From positions 3,286,001-3,350,000 of the forward strand of contig NZ_PHQX01000001.1 of NCBI RefSeq assembly GCF_002803515.1: a stretch of 64,000 nucleotides of DNA. Reading direction: 5' to 3'. The position numbers and the translations under genes were made by a program. Origin of the DNA: Stenotrophomonas lactitubi (lineage in GTDB: Bacteria; Pseudomonadota; Gammaproteobacteria; Xanthomonadales; Xanthomonadaceae). The first letter of the stretch is position 1. Each line of letters begins with the position of its first letter. A model generated the notes under the pieces. That model ran no database searches. It saw only the letters and a program-made list of their open reading frames with translations, and was not told the origin of the DNA. Positions 34,342 to 43,541 of the stretch are shown here, piece by piece.

Positions 34342-34826
34342 CAGGCGCCCCTCCTCTGCAGGCAATCAGGCAGCACCTCGAACAGACCATGGTCGAGCCC
34401 GGGCAGTGGCGCCATCAGGCCGTCCGGCGCCTCCAGCGAGGCAAAGAAGGCTTCAACCGGCACCCCGGGCTGCATTTCCACCGGGCAGGTCCAGTGGCCG
34501 TTGTCGACTTGTACCTGCCCTGTGTCGGGTTGCACCGCCAGTTCGCTGGCCGCCAGCACCCAGACGCAGCGCTGCACCGTTCCCCGGTGGGCCAGCACCG
34601 CGCAGCGGAACTCCAGCACCCGGTAGTTGCTGTAATCGCCTTCGCAGAAGGTATCGGCGCACAGGCGGTCGAATGCCTGGGCAAGCGCGCCCTCCAGCGC
34701 GTAGGCCCTGTCCCAGGAAGCTTGCTCGGTTGGGGAGTCGATCAGGTCGACATGCGTCCCGCGCGCCAGCGCGGTCAGCGGGACAAGCAGCAGCAGAACG
34801 CCGCAGCGCCAACGGTTCCAGTTCAT
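34341..34826 (-). CDS. Exported Cys-rich protein, paralog 1 of a tandem pair
   Basis: 161 residues, signal peptide MNWNRWRCGVLLLLVPLTAL with cleavage near LARG (about 22). The core FDRLCADTFCEGDYSNYRVL, RCAVLAHRGTVQRCVW and HWTCPVEM and the end MAPLPGLDHGLFEVLPDCL align with the downstream gene, identical in the DTFCEG motif. The two arose by tandem duplication and diverged widely elsewhere. Function unknown. No similarity to any family that I recognise; a periplasmic disulfide-stabilised fold is inferred. Confidence 0.78.
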   Translation of the reverse strand: MNWNRWRCGVLLLLVPLTALARGTHVDLIDSPTEQASWDRAYALEGALAQAFDRLCADTFCEGDYSNYRVLEFRCAVLAHRGTVQRCVWVLAASELAVQPDTGQVQVDNGHWTCPVEMQPGVPVEAFFASLEAPDGLMAPLPGLDHGLFEVLPDCLQRRGA

Positions 34827-35007
34827 TGCAGGTCTCCTCGGTTCGGGATTCCAGCCTGCTCCGGTCGCCGGCCCGTCCCCATCGGGATACCCCGTCCTGA
34901 CCGGTCATCGGCCACCGCGACGGCCCGTCAGCGCCCTACCCTGCACAGCGACCGGCAAAGGCATAAAATGGAGAGCTATCCGTCTACACCCCCACCTGGA
35001 GCACACC

Positions 35008-35544
35008 ATGGGTCTGGAACTCGTCTCGCCCGGCAAGAACCCGCCGGAAGAAATCAACGTCATCATCGAGATCCCGAAGGATTCCGAGCCGGTGAAGTAC
35101 GAAGTGGACAAGGAAACCGGCGCGATCTTCGTCGACCGCATCCTGTCGACCCCGATGCGCTACCCCTGCAACTACGGCTACGTGCCGAGCACCCTGTGCG
35201 GCGACGGCGATCCGGCCGACGTGCTGGTGGTGCTGCCGCTGCCGCTGGTCCCGGGTTCGGTGGTGCGTTGCCGTCCGGTCGGTGTGCTGAAGATGAGCGA
35301 TGAGGCCGGCAGCGACGAGAAGATCCTGGCCGTGCCGGTCACCAAGGTGTTCGGCGGCTACGCGCACGTGGAAGACATCGAGCAGGTGTCCAGCCACTGG
35401 CTGGAGCGCATCGGCCACTTCTTCGAGCACTACAAGGACCTGGAGAAGGGCAAGTGGGTCAAGCTGGACGGTTGGGGCGGCGCGGCTGAGGCCAAGCAGA
35501 TCCTGATCGAGGCGCACCAGCGCCACCTCGACAGCAAGGCCTGA
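35008..35544 (+). CDS. ppa: Soluble inorganic pyrophosphatase
   Basis: 178 residues, family I cytosolic PPase. The Mg-binding signature is DGDPADVLVV with its Asp residues (about 66-75), preceded by PCNYGYVPSTL and followed by DEKILAVP; catalytic Lys and Tyr residues of the family are in place (KYEVDKETG, HYKDLEKGKWVK). ATG 35008 begins MGLELVSPGKNPPEEINVII. A TAAAAT at about 34963 is a possible -10. It is divergent from the Cys-rich pair. Confidence 0.96.
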   Translation: MGLELVSPGKNPPEEINVIIEIPKDSEPVKYEVDKETGAIFVDRILSTPMRYPCNYGYVPSTLCGDGDPADVLVVLPLPLVPGSVVRCRPVGVLKMSDEAGSDEKILAVPVTKVFGGYAHVEDIEQVSSHWLERIGHFFEHYKDLEKGKWVKLDGWGGAAEAKQILIEAHQRHLDSKA

Positions 35545-35695
35545 GACTGAACAGCATTGCTCCGGCGCACGGCGTCGGAGCGATGCGGGTCACGTTTCAT
35601 GACGGCGGCACATCACCTTTGCCGCCGTATTAGGTAAATTGCGTCACTTCACACGTCTTCGACATCGACCGTCGAGACAGCCAGGGGAATGTGTC

Positions 35696-36817
35696 GTGCG
35701 TATTCTGCTTGTTGGGGATACAGCCAGCCTGCCGGCTGAGCTGACCGAATTCATTGCCGATCTTGGGGAAGACTGGCAGCCGTTGACCGCCACCGATGGC
35801 CATACCGCGATGACCGCGGTCGCCACCCAGGGCGTGGACGCGGTGATCGTCTGCCCGCAGTTGCCCGATCTCAACGCGACCACGCTGCTGGGACAGATCC
35901 GCACCTTGCGCCCGGAGACCATCCGCATCGCACTTGTCGATGCACAGCATGGCAACCGGCCGCCGCCGGCGCGCCTGATCGGTGTCGCCCATCGCTTCCT
36001 GCCCTTGCCGTTGGCACCGGAAGTGCTGCTGGAAGCACTGACCAGCCTGGAAGAGCTGCGCGAAGTGCTGGACAGCCCGCGCCTGCGCGATGCCATCGGC
36101 CGCATCGAGAAGCTGCCCTCGCCACCGCATCTGTACCTGAGCCTGACCCAGGCACTGGAACATGACGACGACGCCGACAGCGCCGATGTCGCCAAGCTGG
36201 TCGCCGCCGACCCGGCGATCGCAGCAAAGGTGCTGCAGCTTTCCAATTCGGCGTTCTTCAGCCAGGGCCGCACCATCGCCGACCTGCGCACGGCCGTGAC
36301 CCGGCTGGGCCTGGCCACGCTGCGTGACCTGGTGCTGGCCAGTGAAGTGTTCTCCGCGCCGACCTTGTCCGGCGCCGAGCGCAACTCGCTGCAGCAGCGT
36401 GCCTTGATGGCCTCGCGATTGGCCGCACGCCTGCTGCCCGACTCCAGTGCCGAACTCGGTGCCACCGCCGCACTGCTGGCCGACATCGGCCTGCTGCTGC
36501 CGGGCGTACGCAACGAACGCAGCGAACCCGAGCTGGCGGGCGACGACCGCCCCGGCCATGCCGAAGCCGGCGCCTATCTGCTGGGCCTGTGGGGCCTGCC
36601 GATGCCGATCATCGAGGCGGTGGCGTTCCATCTGCAGCCGCAGCGCGCCAACACCCGCAGCTTCTGGGTGACCGGTGCGGTGCACGTGGCACTGGCACTG
36701 GTCAACGGCGATCCGGTGGATGAAGAGTATCTGCAGCGCGCCGGTGTGCTGAACAAGCTGCCGCAGTGGCGCGAGCACGCCAACAGCCTGATGGGGCTGG
36801 TGCCAAGCGACGCCTGA
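35696..36817 (+). CDS. Receiver-like/HDOD domain protein
   Basis: 373 residues from GTG 35696 (VRILLVGDTASLP), eight bases after CCAGGGGA. The N-terminal 120 residues have a response-regulator-like fold, but the usual phospho-acceptor region reads AVIVCPQLPDLNATTLLGQI with no Asp at the end of beta-3, so phosphorylation is doubtful. The C-terminal part (about 135-330) is an HDOD domain (LPSPPHLYLSLTQALEHDDD, VAADPAIAAKVLQLSNSAFF, TRLGLATLRDLVL). HDOD proteins of xanthomonads act in signalling; the partner here is unknown. Confidence 0.85.
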   Translation: MRILLVGDTASLPAELTEFIADLGEDWQPLTATDGHTAMTAVATQGVDAVIVCPQLPDLNATTLLGQIRTLRPETIRIALVDAQHGNRPPPARLIGVAHRFLPLPLAPEVLLEALTSLEELREVLDSPRLRDAIGRIEKLPSPPHLYLSLTQALEHDDDADSADVAKLVAADPAIAAKVLQLSNSAFFSQGRTIADLRTAVTRLGLATLRDLVLASEVFSAPTLSGAERNSLQQRALMASRLAARLLPDSSAELGATAALLADIGLLLPGVRNERSEPELAGDDRPGHAEAGAYLLGLWGLPMPIIEAVAFHLQPQRANTRSFWVTGAVHVALALVNGDPVDEEYLQRAGVLNKLPQWREHANSLMGLVPSDA

Positions 36818-36849
36818 GGCGTAGCGGCAGGCGGGTGCGCAGGGGATGA

Positions 36850-36878
36850 AAGGCAGGCCGGGTGGCCTGCCTTTTTTC
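36850..36878 (+). terminator. Rho-independent terminator after the HDOD gene
   Basis: Stem AGGCAGGCC, loop GGGT, arm GGCCTGCCT followed by TTTTT, about 30 bases after the stop codon at 36817. Confidence 0.9.
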
Positions 36879-36902
36879 GTGGTGCCGTTGTGCCGGAACG
36901 TA

Positions 36903-36926
36903 CATCCACGCATGGCGTGGATCTAC
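36903..36926. repeat. SMAG unit
   Basis: Inverted-orientation SMAG unit ending GCGTGGATCTAC, between convergent genes. Confidence 0.88.
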
Positions 36927-36946
36927 CCAGTCGGTGCAGCGCGCAA

Positions 36947-36985
36947 ACAAGAAGGGCGGACCTTGCGGCCCGCCCTCCTCTTTCT
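36947..36985 (-). terminator. Hairpin terminator after the second TonB receptor
   Basis: On the minus strand the stem AGGGCGGG, loop CCGCAAGG, arm TCCGCCCT is followed by TCTTGTTT. It lies about 20-60 bases beyond the receptor stop at 37005. Confidence 0.7.
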
Positions 36986-37004
36986 GCTGTCACGCTTCGA
37001 TGGA

Positions 37005-39893
37005 TCAGAAGCGCTGGGTGTACTTCATGTAGTAGTAACGACCGATGTCGAAGCCACCGTAGTACGAGAAGCTCGAGTTCGGCTGGCTGTACATGACCGG
37101 GCCTTCGTGGTTGAACACGTTGTTGGCACCGACCGAGACCGTAGCCTGCCACGGCAGGGTGTAACGCACCTGCACATCGTGGAAGGTGTTCGAACCAACC
37201 TTGCGGGTCGGCTGGCCCAGGGTGTAGGACGAGCTGAAGTCAGGCAGGTTGCACTCGGTGTCGTAGGAGCACGGCTCCTTCATGCTCGAGTAGTAACGCA
37301 CCGCCCAGTTCACGCCCAGGTTGCCCAGGCTCCAATCGACATTCAGGTTCGAACGGACGCGGAAGTTCGCACCCCAGTCGCCGGTTGCCCAGCTGGTGTG
37401 CTGCTCGACCGGGGTCTCGGCTTCGTTGTCGCGCTTGTACTCGAGGTAATCGACGTAGGTGGTCTTCCAGTCAACCACGATCTTGCCGAAGGAGAACTCC
37501 GGCAGGCGGTACTTGATGCCCAGGTCGTAACCTGCGGTTTCCTGGTAACCACCGTTGATCAGGGTGCGGGTAACGTCGACCACCTGGTTGACGGTGCGGC
37601 CTTCGGTACCGCGGCTGAAGCGGTCACACGCCGACGCCACGCCCAGCACGTAGCACTGGTTGAGGATCGAGGTCACCGACTCGGCGGCGATCACGTTGTC
37701 GATGCGGATCTTCCACCAGTCCAGGCTGACGTCCAGGCCCTGCACGAAGTTCGGGCTGTAGACCAGGCCAGCAGTCCAGGTCTTGGAGGTTTCCGGCTGC
37801 AGTTCCGGGTTGGAACCCGACTCGAAGGCGCTGTAGGACTGGGTGCCCGGGCCGGTCGACTGTGCGCCGCCCGAGGTGATCTGGCGGAAGTTCGCCGGAA
37901 CGCCACGTGCACCGCAGGCCGCGGCAACCGACGGGTTGCGCGAGGCCGAACCGAAGCTGCTGTCGCACGGATCGGTGTAGGCGTCGAAGGTCTGCGAGGT
38001 GCCGCCGTACATGTTGGCGATGTTCGGCGCGCGGAAGCCCGTCGAATAGGTCGCACGCACCAGCAGGTCGTCGATCGGCTTCCACTTCAGGCCGAACTTG
38101 CTGTTGATGGTATCGCCGAAGGTGTTGTAGTCCGAATAGCGACCGGCCATGTCGAGCGACAGTTCCTTGGCGAACGGCATGTCAGCCAGCACCGGCACGT
38201 TCAGTTCGACGTAGAACTCGTCGAGCTTGTAGCTGCCCTTGGTCGGCGCGCCGGCCAGGTCGGTGCTCAGGCCCGACTGCAGCAGTGCATCCGGGTTGTA
38301 CTCACCGCTTTCCTGACGGTGCTCGTAACCGGCAGCGATGGCCAGGTCACCGGCCGGCAGCGTGAACAGCGAACCGGAGATGTTGGCGCTGTAAGCCTTG
38401 GTGGTGTTGGTGTAGGTGTCGTGGCTCGGCAGGAACAGATAGGCCTGCAGTGCCGGATCAGCCAGCGAACCATTGCCGGTGGAGCCGTACGGTGCGAGCG
38501 GGTTCCACGGGGTGCAACCCGCGATCACCTTGCCCGGGGTACCGCAACGGGCAACGTCGCCGTCCATGAAGGACGGGCCGACGGCGTTCTGCACGTTCGG
38601 GATGAACAGGTTGCCGGTGCCGGTCTTGACGCCCTTGTTCTGGTTGTAGACGTAACCCACGTCCCAATCCCAGAACTTGTCAGCGAACTCGAACGAACCT
38701 TCCAGGCCGGCCGAGAAGCGGAAGGTTTCCTGCTCGGATTCGGTCTGGCGCGGGAACTCGGAGGTGCGACGGATGAAGTTCGCGTCCTTGCCCAGCGGGT
38801 TGTAGATGCTGTCGCCCGACAGCGGGGTGCCGTAGACCTCGGACTGGTACGGGTAGCCGGCAATCTGCGAAGTCGCGGTGCGCTTGGTGTACAGCACGTT
38901 CGCGGTAGCGCGGATGTTGTCGGTCAGATCGTAGTTGCCGTTGGCGAACACCGAGCGACGGGTCAACTTGTTCTGCAGCCACATTTCCTGGCTGGCATTG
39001 GTGTAGTCGGCGGTGCCGAACTCACGGAAGTCGCCCATGCCGTTGCCGGCACCGGTATTGCCACGGGTGTACCAGATATCGTCGTTGGCGTTCTTCGGGG
39101 TGCCCATGTCGTCGATCAGCACGCCATGGTTGGACGCCGGCGACCAGCCATTGGCATCGTCGTCGGTGGGGAACGGATGGAAGCGACCGTTCGGGTAGCG
39201 GCTGAAGGAGCGATCCTTGGCCTTGACCTCGTCTTCCTTGCTGTACTCGGCGCCGAAGGTGATCGAACCACGCTCACCGGTCTGGCCGTAAACGAAGTTG
39301 TAGACCTGCTTCTGGCCGTCGCCCTGGCCGTACTGGCCACCGTAGACGCTGGCTTCCAGGCCGTCGAAGTTCTTGCGGGTGATGATGTTGACCACGCCGG
39401 CGATGGCGTCGGAACCATAGATGGCCGAGGCGCCATCGGTCAGCACTTCGATGCGCTCCACGACCGAGGTCGGGATCGAGGCCAGATCGGTGTAACCACC
39501 GGTGCTGGTGCCCATGCGCTTGCCGTCCAGCAGCACCAGGGTGCGCTCCGGGCCGAGGTTGCGCAGGTCGACGTACTGGCCGCCGACTTCTTCGCCCGAG
39601 GTCAGGGCGTCGGCGCGGCTGATCGCCGGCGAACCGGTTGCCGACAGGTTCTGCACGATGTCGGCAACGCTGGTGAAGCCCTGCTTTTCAATGTCGGCGC
39701 GCTGCAGCGCGATCACCGGCTGTGCGGTTTCCATGCTCGCCTGGCGGATGCGCGAACCGGTGACCGAAATGCGGTCCAGGTCGGTCGTGCCGCCGGCAGC
39801 TGCGTCCTGCGCCGAAGCGAAGGACGGTGCCAAGGCAAGCGCAATGCCGGCCGGCAACAAGCCGAGCCGCACTGCAGGAATACGAACGTTCAT
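37005..39893 (-). CDS. TonB-dependent receptor, substrate unknown
   Basis: 962 residues from MNVRIPAVRLGLLPAGIALA, signal peptide to about residue 29 (FASAQ). TonB-box-like LDRISVTGSRI at about 38-48, plug domain to about 200 with TSVADIVQNLSATGSPAI, LRNLGPERTLVLLDGKRM and SAIYGSDAIAGVVNIIT, then a large beta-barrel ending MKYTQRF with a terminal Phe. No STN domain, so no sigma-type signalling is expected. The large-loop type with GYTDLASIPTSVVERIEVL is abundant in xanthomonads, often for carbohydrates or peptides. An AraC gene lies upstream on the same strand. Confidence 0.9.
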   Translation of the reverse strand: MNVRIPAVRLGLLPAGIALALAPSFASAQDAAAGGTTDLDRISVTGSRIRQASMETAQPVIALQRADIEKQGFTSVADIVQNLSATGSPAISRADALTSGEEVGGQYVDLRNLGPERTLVLLDGKRMGTSTGGYTDLASIPTSVVERIEVLTDGASAIYGSDAIAGVVNIITRKNFDGLEASVYGGQYGQGDGQKQVYNFVYGQTGERGSITFGAEYSKEDEVKAKDRSFSRYPNGRFHPFPTDDDANGWSPASNHGVLIDDMGTPKNANDDIWYTRGNTGAGNGMGDFREFGTADYTNASQEMWLQNKLTRRSVFANGNYDLTDNIRATANVLYTKRTATSQIAGYPYQSEVYGTPLSGDSIYNPLGKDANFIRRTSEFPRQTESEQETFRFSAGLEGSFEFADKFWDWDVGYVYNQNKGVKTGTGNLFIPNVQNAVGPSFMDGDVARCGTPGKVIAGCTPWNPLAPYGSTGNGSLADPALQAYLFLPSHDTYTNTTKAYSANISGSLFTLPAGDLAIAAGYEHRQESGEYNPDALLQSGLSTDLAGAPTKGSYKLDEFYVELNVPVLADMPFAKELSLDMAGRYSDYNTFGDTINSKFGLKWKPIDDLLVRATYSTGFRAPNIANMYGGTSQTFDAYTDPCDSSFGSASRNPSVAAACGARGVPANFRQITSGGAQSTGPGTQSYSAFESGSNPELQPETSKTWTAGLVYSPNFVQGLDVSLDWWKIRIDNVIAAESVTSILNQCYVLGVASACDRFSRGTEGRTVNQVVDVTRTLINGGYQETAGYDLGIKYRLPEFSFGKIVVDWKTTYVDYLEYKRDNEAETPVEQHTSWATGDWGANFRVRSNLNVDWSLGNLGVNWAVRYYSSMKEPCSYDTECNLPDFSSSYTLGQPTRKVGSNTFHDVQVRYTLPWQATVSVGANNVFNHEGPVMYSQPNSSFSYYGGFDIGRYYYMKYTQRF

Positions 39894-39942
39894 CAATCTC
39901 TCCAAGGTACGTGTTAGTAGCGTGTTAAAACGCCGTAGCACG

Positions 39943-40842
39943 TTACGATTGCGTTGCAGCGCTGTATTTGCGCGACACAACCGGAGACTTTGCGGAGTGT
40001 GGCGGAAGCTGTCCGTCGTTCTCGCGGAAGCGCGAAGCGGACTGCCCATAGCGGGCGCGGAAGGCGCGCGCGAAGCTGCAGCAGTTGTCGAAACCGCTGG
40101 CAGCAGCGACTTCGCCGACCATCATGTCGGTGTCGCGCAGCAGATCGGCCGCGCGCTCAAGGCGCAACCGTGCCGAAAGCGACTGCGGGCTTTCCTCGTA
40201 CAGGCTCTGGAACGTCTTGGAGAGATACCAGCTGGAGAAGTTGGTCAGCTCGGCCAGTTCGCCGATGCGCACCACACGGTGGCTGTTGCCTTCCAGATAC
40301 AGGCGCGCGCGCTGCATGCGACCGAACACCTGGCGCTTGCGACTGCGCGAGCGGCCGGGGCAACGCTGCACGTTGTCTGCCAGGCTGCGCTGCAGACCGG
40401 CCAGATGCAGCAACAGCGGACGCAGCGCCTGCGCCGGCTGACCGCTGGCGAGGGCGTCACGCCACAGGCGCAGTGCCACGCGTGCATCGGCCCGGTTCAT
40501 CAGGCCGCGGCCGGCGTACAGGCCGCAGTCGGCCATTTCGGTCAGCACGCGCAGCGCTTCGACGTTCAGGTTCATGCCCACGCACAGGCCGTTGCGTCCG
40601 GCCTGGACCAGCGGCCTGGACTCCTTCTCGAACGCGATCCACTCGCCCTGGCGAAGGCGGAACCGCCCTTCCTTGGCTTCCACCCACGAGGTACCGCGCA
40701 CCTGCATCCAGACACTGAAGCTGATGCCGGCGGTCTGCAGGCTGCCGAGGCGGGCAACGCCCATGCAGGTCGGCGCGACATCGTCGATCGACTTGTCCAG
40801 GGAGAGGGTTTGGCCACGATCGGCCAGCGAGAGTTGACGCAT
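39943..40842 (-). CDS. AraC-family transcriptional regulator
   Basis: 299 residues. A ligand-sensing N-terminal half (MRQLSLADRGQTLSLDKSID onward) and a C-terminal AraC double helix-turn-helix at about 195-285, with RIGELAELTNFSSWYLSKTF (first helix-turn-helix) and VGEVAAASGFDNCCSFARAFRARYGQSASRFR (second). It is 49 bases upstream of the TonB receptor gene in the same direction and could be cotranscribed with it or control it. The inducer is unknown. Confidence 0.92.
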   Translation of the reverse strand: MRQLSLADRGQTLSLDKSIDDVAPTCMGVARLGSLQTAGISFSVWMQVRGTSWVEAKEGRFRLRQGEWIAFEKESRPLVQAGRNGLCVGMNLNVEALRVLTEMADCGLYAGRGLMNRADARVALRLWRDALASGQPAQALRPLLLHLAGLQRSLADNVQRCPGRSRSRKRQVFGRMQRARLYLEGNSHRVVRIGELAELTNFSSWYLSKTFQSLYEESPQSLSARLRLERAADLLRDTDMMVGEVAAASGFDNCCSFARAFRARYGQSASRFRENDGQLPPHSAKSPVVSRKYSAATQS

Positions 40843-40957
40843 AGGGGCACCACGGATTTGCCAAGTACAGGCCTCCGTTTTGCCAAATCAGGCGGCAGCG
40901 CGTCAGGAAAGACTGCCGAGATCGCCACGAATTCGCGGCGAGATCGTCACGAAGAAG

Positions 40958-43282
40958 TTACGAAGGCCCTTTCTCGTTCAAGATCAACAATTTGGAGAAT
41001 GCAGGGAACAGCGCGGGCGGTTGTTCGGGCAGTCGCATCACGCCGATGTCGGCACCATCGCTGATGGCCAGGGCCAGGTACAGGCTGTTTCCGTCGGCAC
41101 TGGCGCTGAGTCCATTGCCCGCGCTCAGGCGCTGCGCGTCCAGGCAGCGCTCCGCCTCTTCGCGTCCGGACTGGATACGGACCAGGGTCGTGCCGCAGCT
41201 GGCACTGCTGCCGAGGTAGTCGATGCTGCCGTTGCCGGCCACGGTCCAGGTCCGGTAGCGCCAACGGCTGGGCCGGTCCTCGCTGATCTGCTGCACGCTG
41301 GCCGGCGTCAATGCCGCGTCCACCGACCACAACCCACCGGCTGCCAGCCGGGTGAACAGCACCCGCCCGGTACTGCGGTCGAAACGCGCCTGTGATACGC
41401 CCTCCAGGCTGGCCAGCCGCCGCCAAGGCTGCGCGCTGCGGTCGAACAGGCTCAACCGGGTGTGCTGGTCGGCATCACGTTCAACCACCAGCAGCTGATC
41501 CGCGTCGGCGCCGTACAACGCCTGCAACGGTTGCTCGGCGGGAACCGGAAGGCGATGCAGCTGTTCGTCGCGCGGGGCGATCTCGTAGACAACGGCTTCG
41601 CCGTGCTCATCGCGGCCCACCACCAGCAGATGCCGGCTGTCGGCCGACCAGTCGGGCGCCTGCCGTGCTTCCGGTTTCAACCCTTCAATCGGCCGCAGCG
41701 ACTCCGGCCGCTGCATGTCGGCCCACCACAGCGCGAAGCTGCCGGAACGATCGGAACTGAACACCAGTTGCCGTCCATCCGGCGCCACCATCGGTTGCCC
41801 ATCGCGGCCACTGGAGGCAAACAGACGCTCGCCTGCACCACCCTGCGCGGGCATCCTGAACACGCCGAACTGCGCGCGCCGATGCACGAACGCCAGCATG
41901 TCGCCGCGGCGGGAGACCGCCGGCCACTGCGCATCGTCGAGCCCGGCGTCACGCAGCGTACGGCGCTCGACGTCGAGGTAGTACAAGCGAGCCTCGCTGT
42001 CCACGCGGCGACCGAACACGATATGTCGACCGTCGCCCAGCCATGCCCAACCGCGCAGTTCGGCCGATTCGGTCGTCAACTGCTCGGGCGTGCCGCCGCT
42101 GGCAGGCATCCGCCACAGGTCGCCCAGCTGAGGGTTGCGGACAAACACCAGCCATTTGCCATCCGGGGAATAGCGCGGGGCGTAATCGAAATCATCTTCG
42201 TCGACAGCGTAATCCAGCGCACGCCATTGGCCGGTGGCCAGATCGAGCACGCGGATGCCGCGATGGGCATAACGACCCACCATGCTGCCGAAGACCAGGC
42301 CGCGGCCATCGGGTGTCCAGTCGAAACTGAGCAGCTCGGTGCCGTCGCAGCGCGTGGCCTGGCGCACGGCGCCGCCAGTGGCGCTGGCGATCAATACCTG
42401 GCAGCTGTCATCGGCACCAAAGCGGGCGAAGGCGATTTCGCGGCCATCCGGCGACCAGTTCGGGAAACGGTCGCTGGCACCTGCCGGCGGCGAAAGCAGC
42501 TGGCGTGCGGGCGCGTTGCCGGAGGTCTGCACCTTGATGGCGTTGCCGCCCTTGCCATCGTCGTTGGCGCCTTCGTAGGCGACCTGCGATCCGTCAGGCG
42601 AAAGTGTGGGATAGGTCTCAAAACCGGCTGTGGCGGTAATCAATCGATACGGCCGCTCAGGGCTTCCAATCACCCGCGTGCCGTTCTCCACTGCCGCGTC
42701 CACCGGAGAGTTCACCGGCGCCGGGCGGCGCAGCAGCAGTACGCTCAACACCACCAGTGCCAGCAGCATCACCACGCCCAACGCCAGCAGCAGGCGACGG
42801 CGGAGGCGCCGCCAGCGACGGCTGCCGAGTTCAACCACGGGCGCGCCGACGGGGGCGACGGCATTCGGCGCAGGTGGCGGCGCTACAGACGATTCCTCGG
42901 CAGCAGCGATCGCATCGGTCTCGTGGTCCGCCAGCGGCTGCACCGGCACCAGCAAGCGGTAGCCGGTCTTGGCGATGGTCTCGATGTACGCCTGGCCGTT
43001 GTCGTCGTCGACGCTGAACGCCTTGCGCAGCTGGGTAACCGCCTGGGTCAGCACATCGTTGGTCGGCAGCGTGTCCGGCCACACTTCGGCGAACAGCTCG
43101 TCACGGGTCACCACTCGTCCCGGCTGCCGCATCAACATGCGCAGCACGCCCAGCGACTTGGGCGTCAAACGTCGCGTACGGCGCGCACCCGCAACTTCAA
43201 CCTCACGCGAGGACAAAGTAACGATGCATTCGCCGACGCGGACGCGGTCGGATTCAGGCGACTGGATTTCGCTGTTGATCAT
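40958..43282 (-). CDS. Membrane-anchored winged-helix regulator with TolB-like beta-propeller
   Basis: 774 residues. An OmpR-type winged helix at about 13-112 (RRLTPKSLGVLRMLMRQPGR, VTRDELFAEVWPD, IETIAKTGYRLL), a variable linker, one transmembrane helix at about 164-184, and a large periplasmic part (about 205-770) made of WD40-like PD40/TolB blades: TYPTLSPDGSQVAYEG, RFPNWSPDGREIAFAR, YAPRYSPDGKWLVFVR, PMVAPDGRQLVFSSD. The build resembles CadC-type one-component regulators with a propeller sensor. The ligand is unknown. It is 115 bases upstream of the AraC gene on the same strand. Confidence 0.9.
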   Translation of the reverse strand: MINSEIQSPESDRVRVGECIVTLSSREVEVAGARRTRRLTPKSLGVLRMLMRQPGRVVTRDELFAEVWPDTLPTNDVLTQAVTQLRKAFSVDDDNGQAYIETIAKTGYRLLVPVQPLADHETDAIAAAEESSVAPPPAPNAVAPVGAPVVELGSRRWRRLRRRLLLALGVVMLLALVVLSVLLLRRPAPVNSPVDAAVENGTRVIGSPERPYRLITATAGFETYPTLSPDGSQVAYEGANDDGKGGNAIKVQTSGNAPARQLLSPPAGASDRFPNWSPDGREIAFARFGADDSCQVLIASATGGAVRQATRCDGTELLSFDWTPDGRGLVFGSMVGRYAHRGIRVLDLATGQWRALDYAVDEDDFDYAPRYSPDGKWLVFVRNPQLGDLWRMPASGGTPEQLTTESAELRGWAWLGDGRHIVFGRRVDSEARLYYLDVERRTLRDAGLDDAQWPAVSRRGDMLAFVHRRAQFGVFRMPAQGGAGERLFASSGRDGQPMVAPDGRQLVFSSDRSGSFALWWADMQRPESLRPIEGLKPEARQAPDWSADSRHLLVVGRDEHGEAVVYEIAPRDEQLHRLPVPAEQPLQALYGADADQLLVVERDADQHTRLSLFDRSAQPWRRLASLEGVSQARFDRSTGRVLFTRLAAGGLWSVDAALTPASVQQISEDRPSRWRYRTWTVAGNGSIDYLGSSASCGTTLVRIQSGREEAERCLDAQRLSAGNGLSASADGNSLYLALAISDGADIGVMRLPEQPPALFPAFSKLLILNEKGPS

Positions 43283-43541
43283 TCGTTGCTATGGGGTTGA
43301 AACAGGCCGCGAACACTGTTCACCATCGATCCCTTCCCATCCTTGGCACAGCAAGAAGCCAGATTCCGCACAAAGCATCGGCGCATACCGCAAAAAAAAC
43401 GAAGCCTCCGGATATTAGCCTATGCGGGTTACCTCGCCTATCGCGTGGTCGACATCAGGCTCTCTCTCGCCGACGCATTCACATAATAAGCATCATCATT
43501 CGCGCCCTTTCGGGCGCGATATTTTTATCTGGCGTTCATTT
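43283..43541. other. Spacer with orphan plus-strand hairpin terminator
   Basis: No convincing gene. It must hold the promoter of the winged-helix gene (minus strand). At the right end the stem TCGCGCCC-TTTC-GGGCGCGA (43505-43524) followed by TATTTTTA reads as a plus-strand terminator, although no plus-strand gene precedes it. CATAAT at about 43482 is -10-like but would leave a very short RNA. Confidence 0.4.
43504..43532 (+). terminator. Hairpin terminator, plus orientation
   Basis: Eight-base stem TCGCGCCC/GGGCGCGA with TTTC loop and a TATTTTT tail. Its source transcript is not identified; it may also limit readthrough from the minus-strand channel gene. Confidence 0.6.

Noticed and set aside
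36846..39917. 1023-codon plus-strand open frame
   Set aside because: Antisense shadow of the second TonB receptor; starts inside a terminator and a SMAG repeat.
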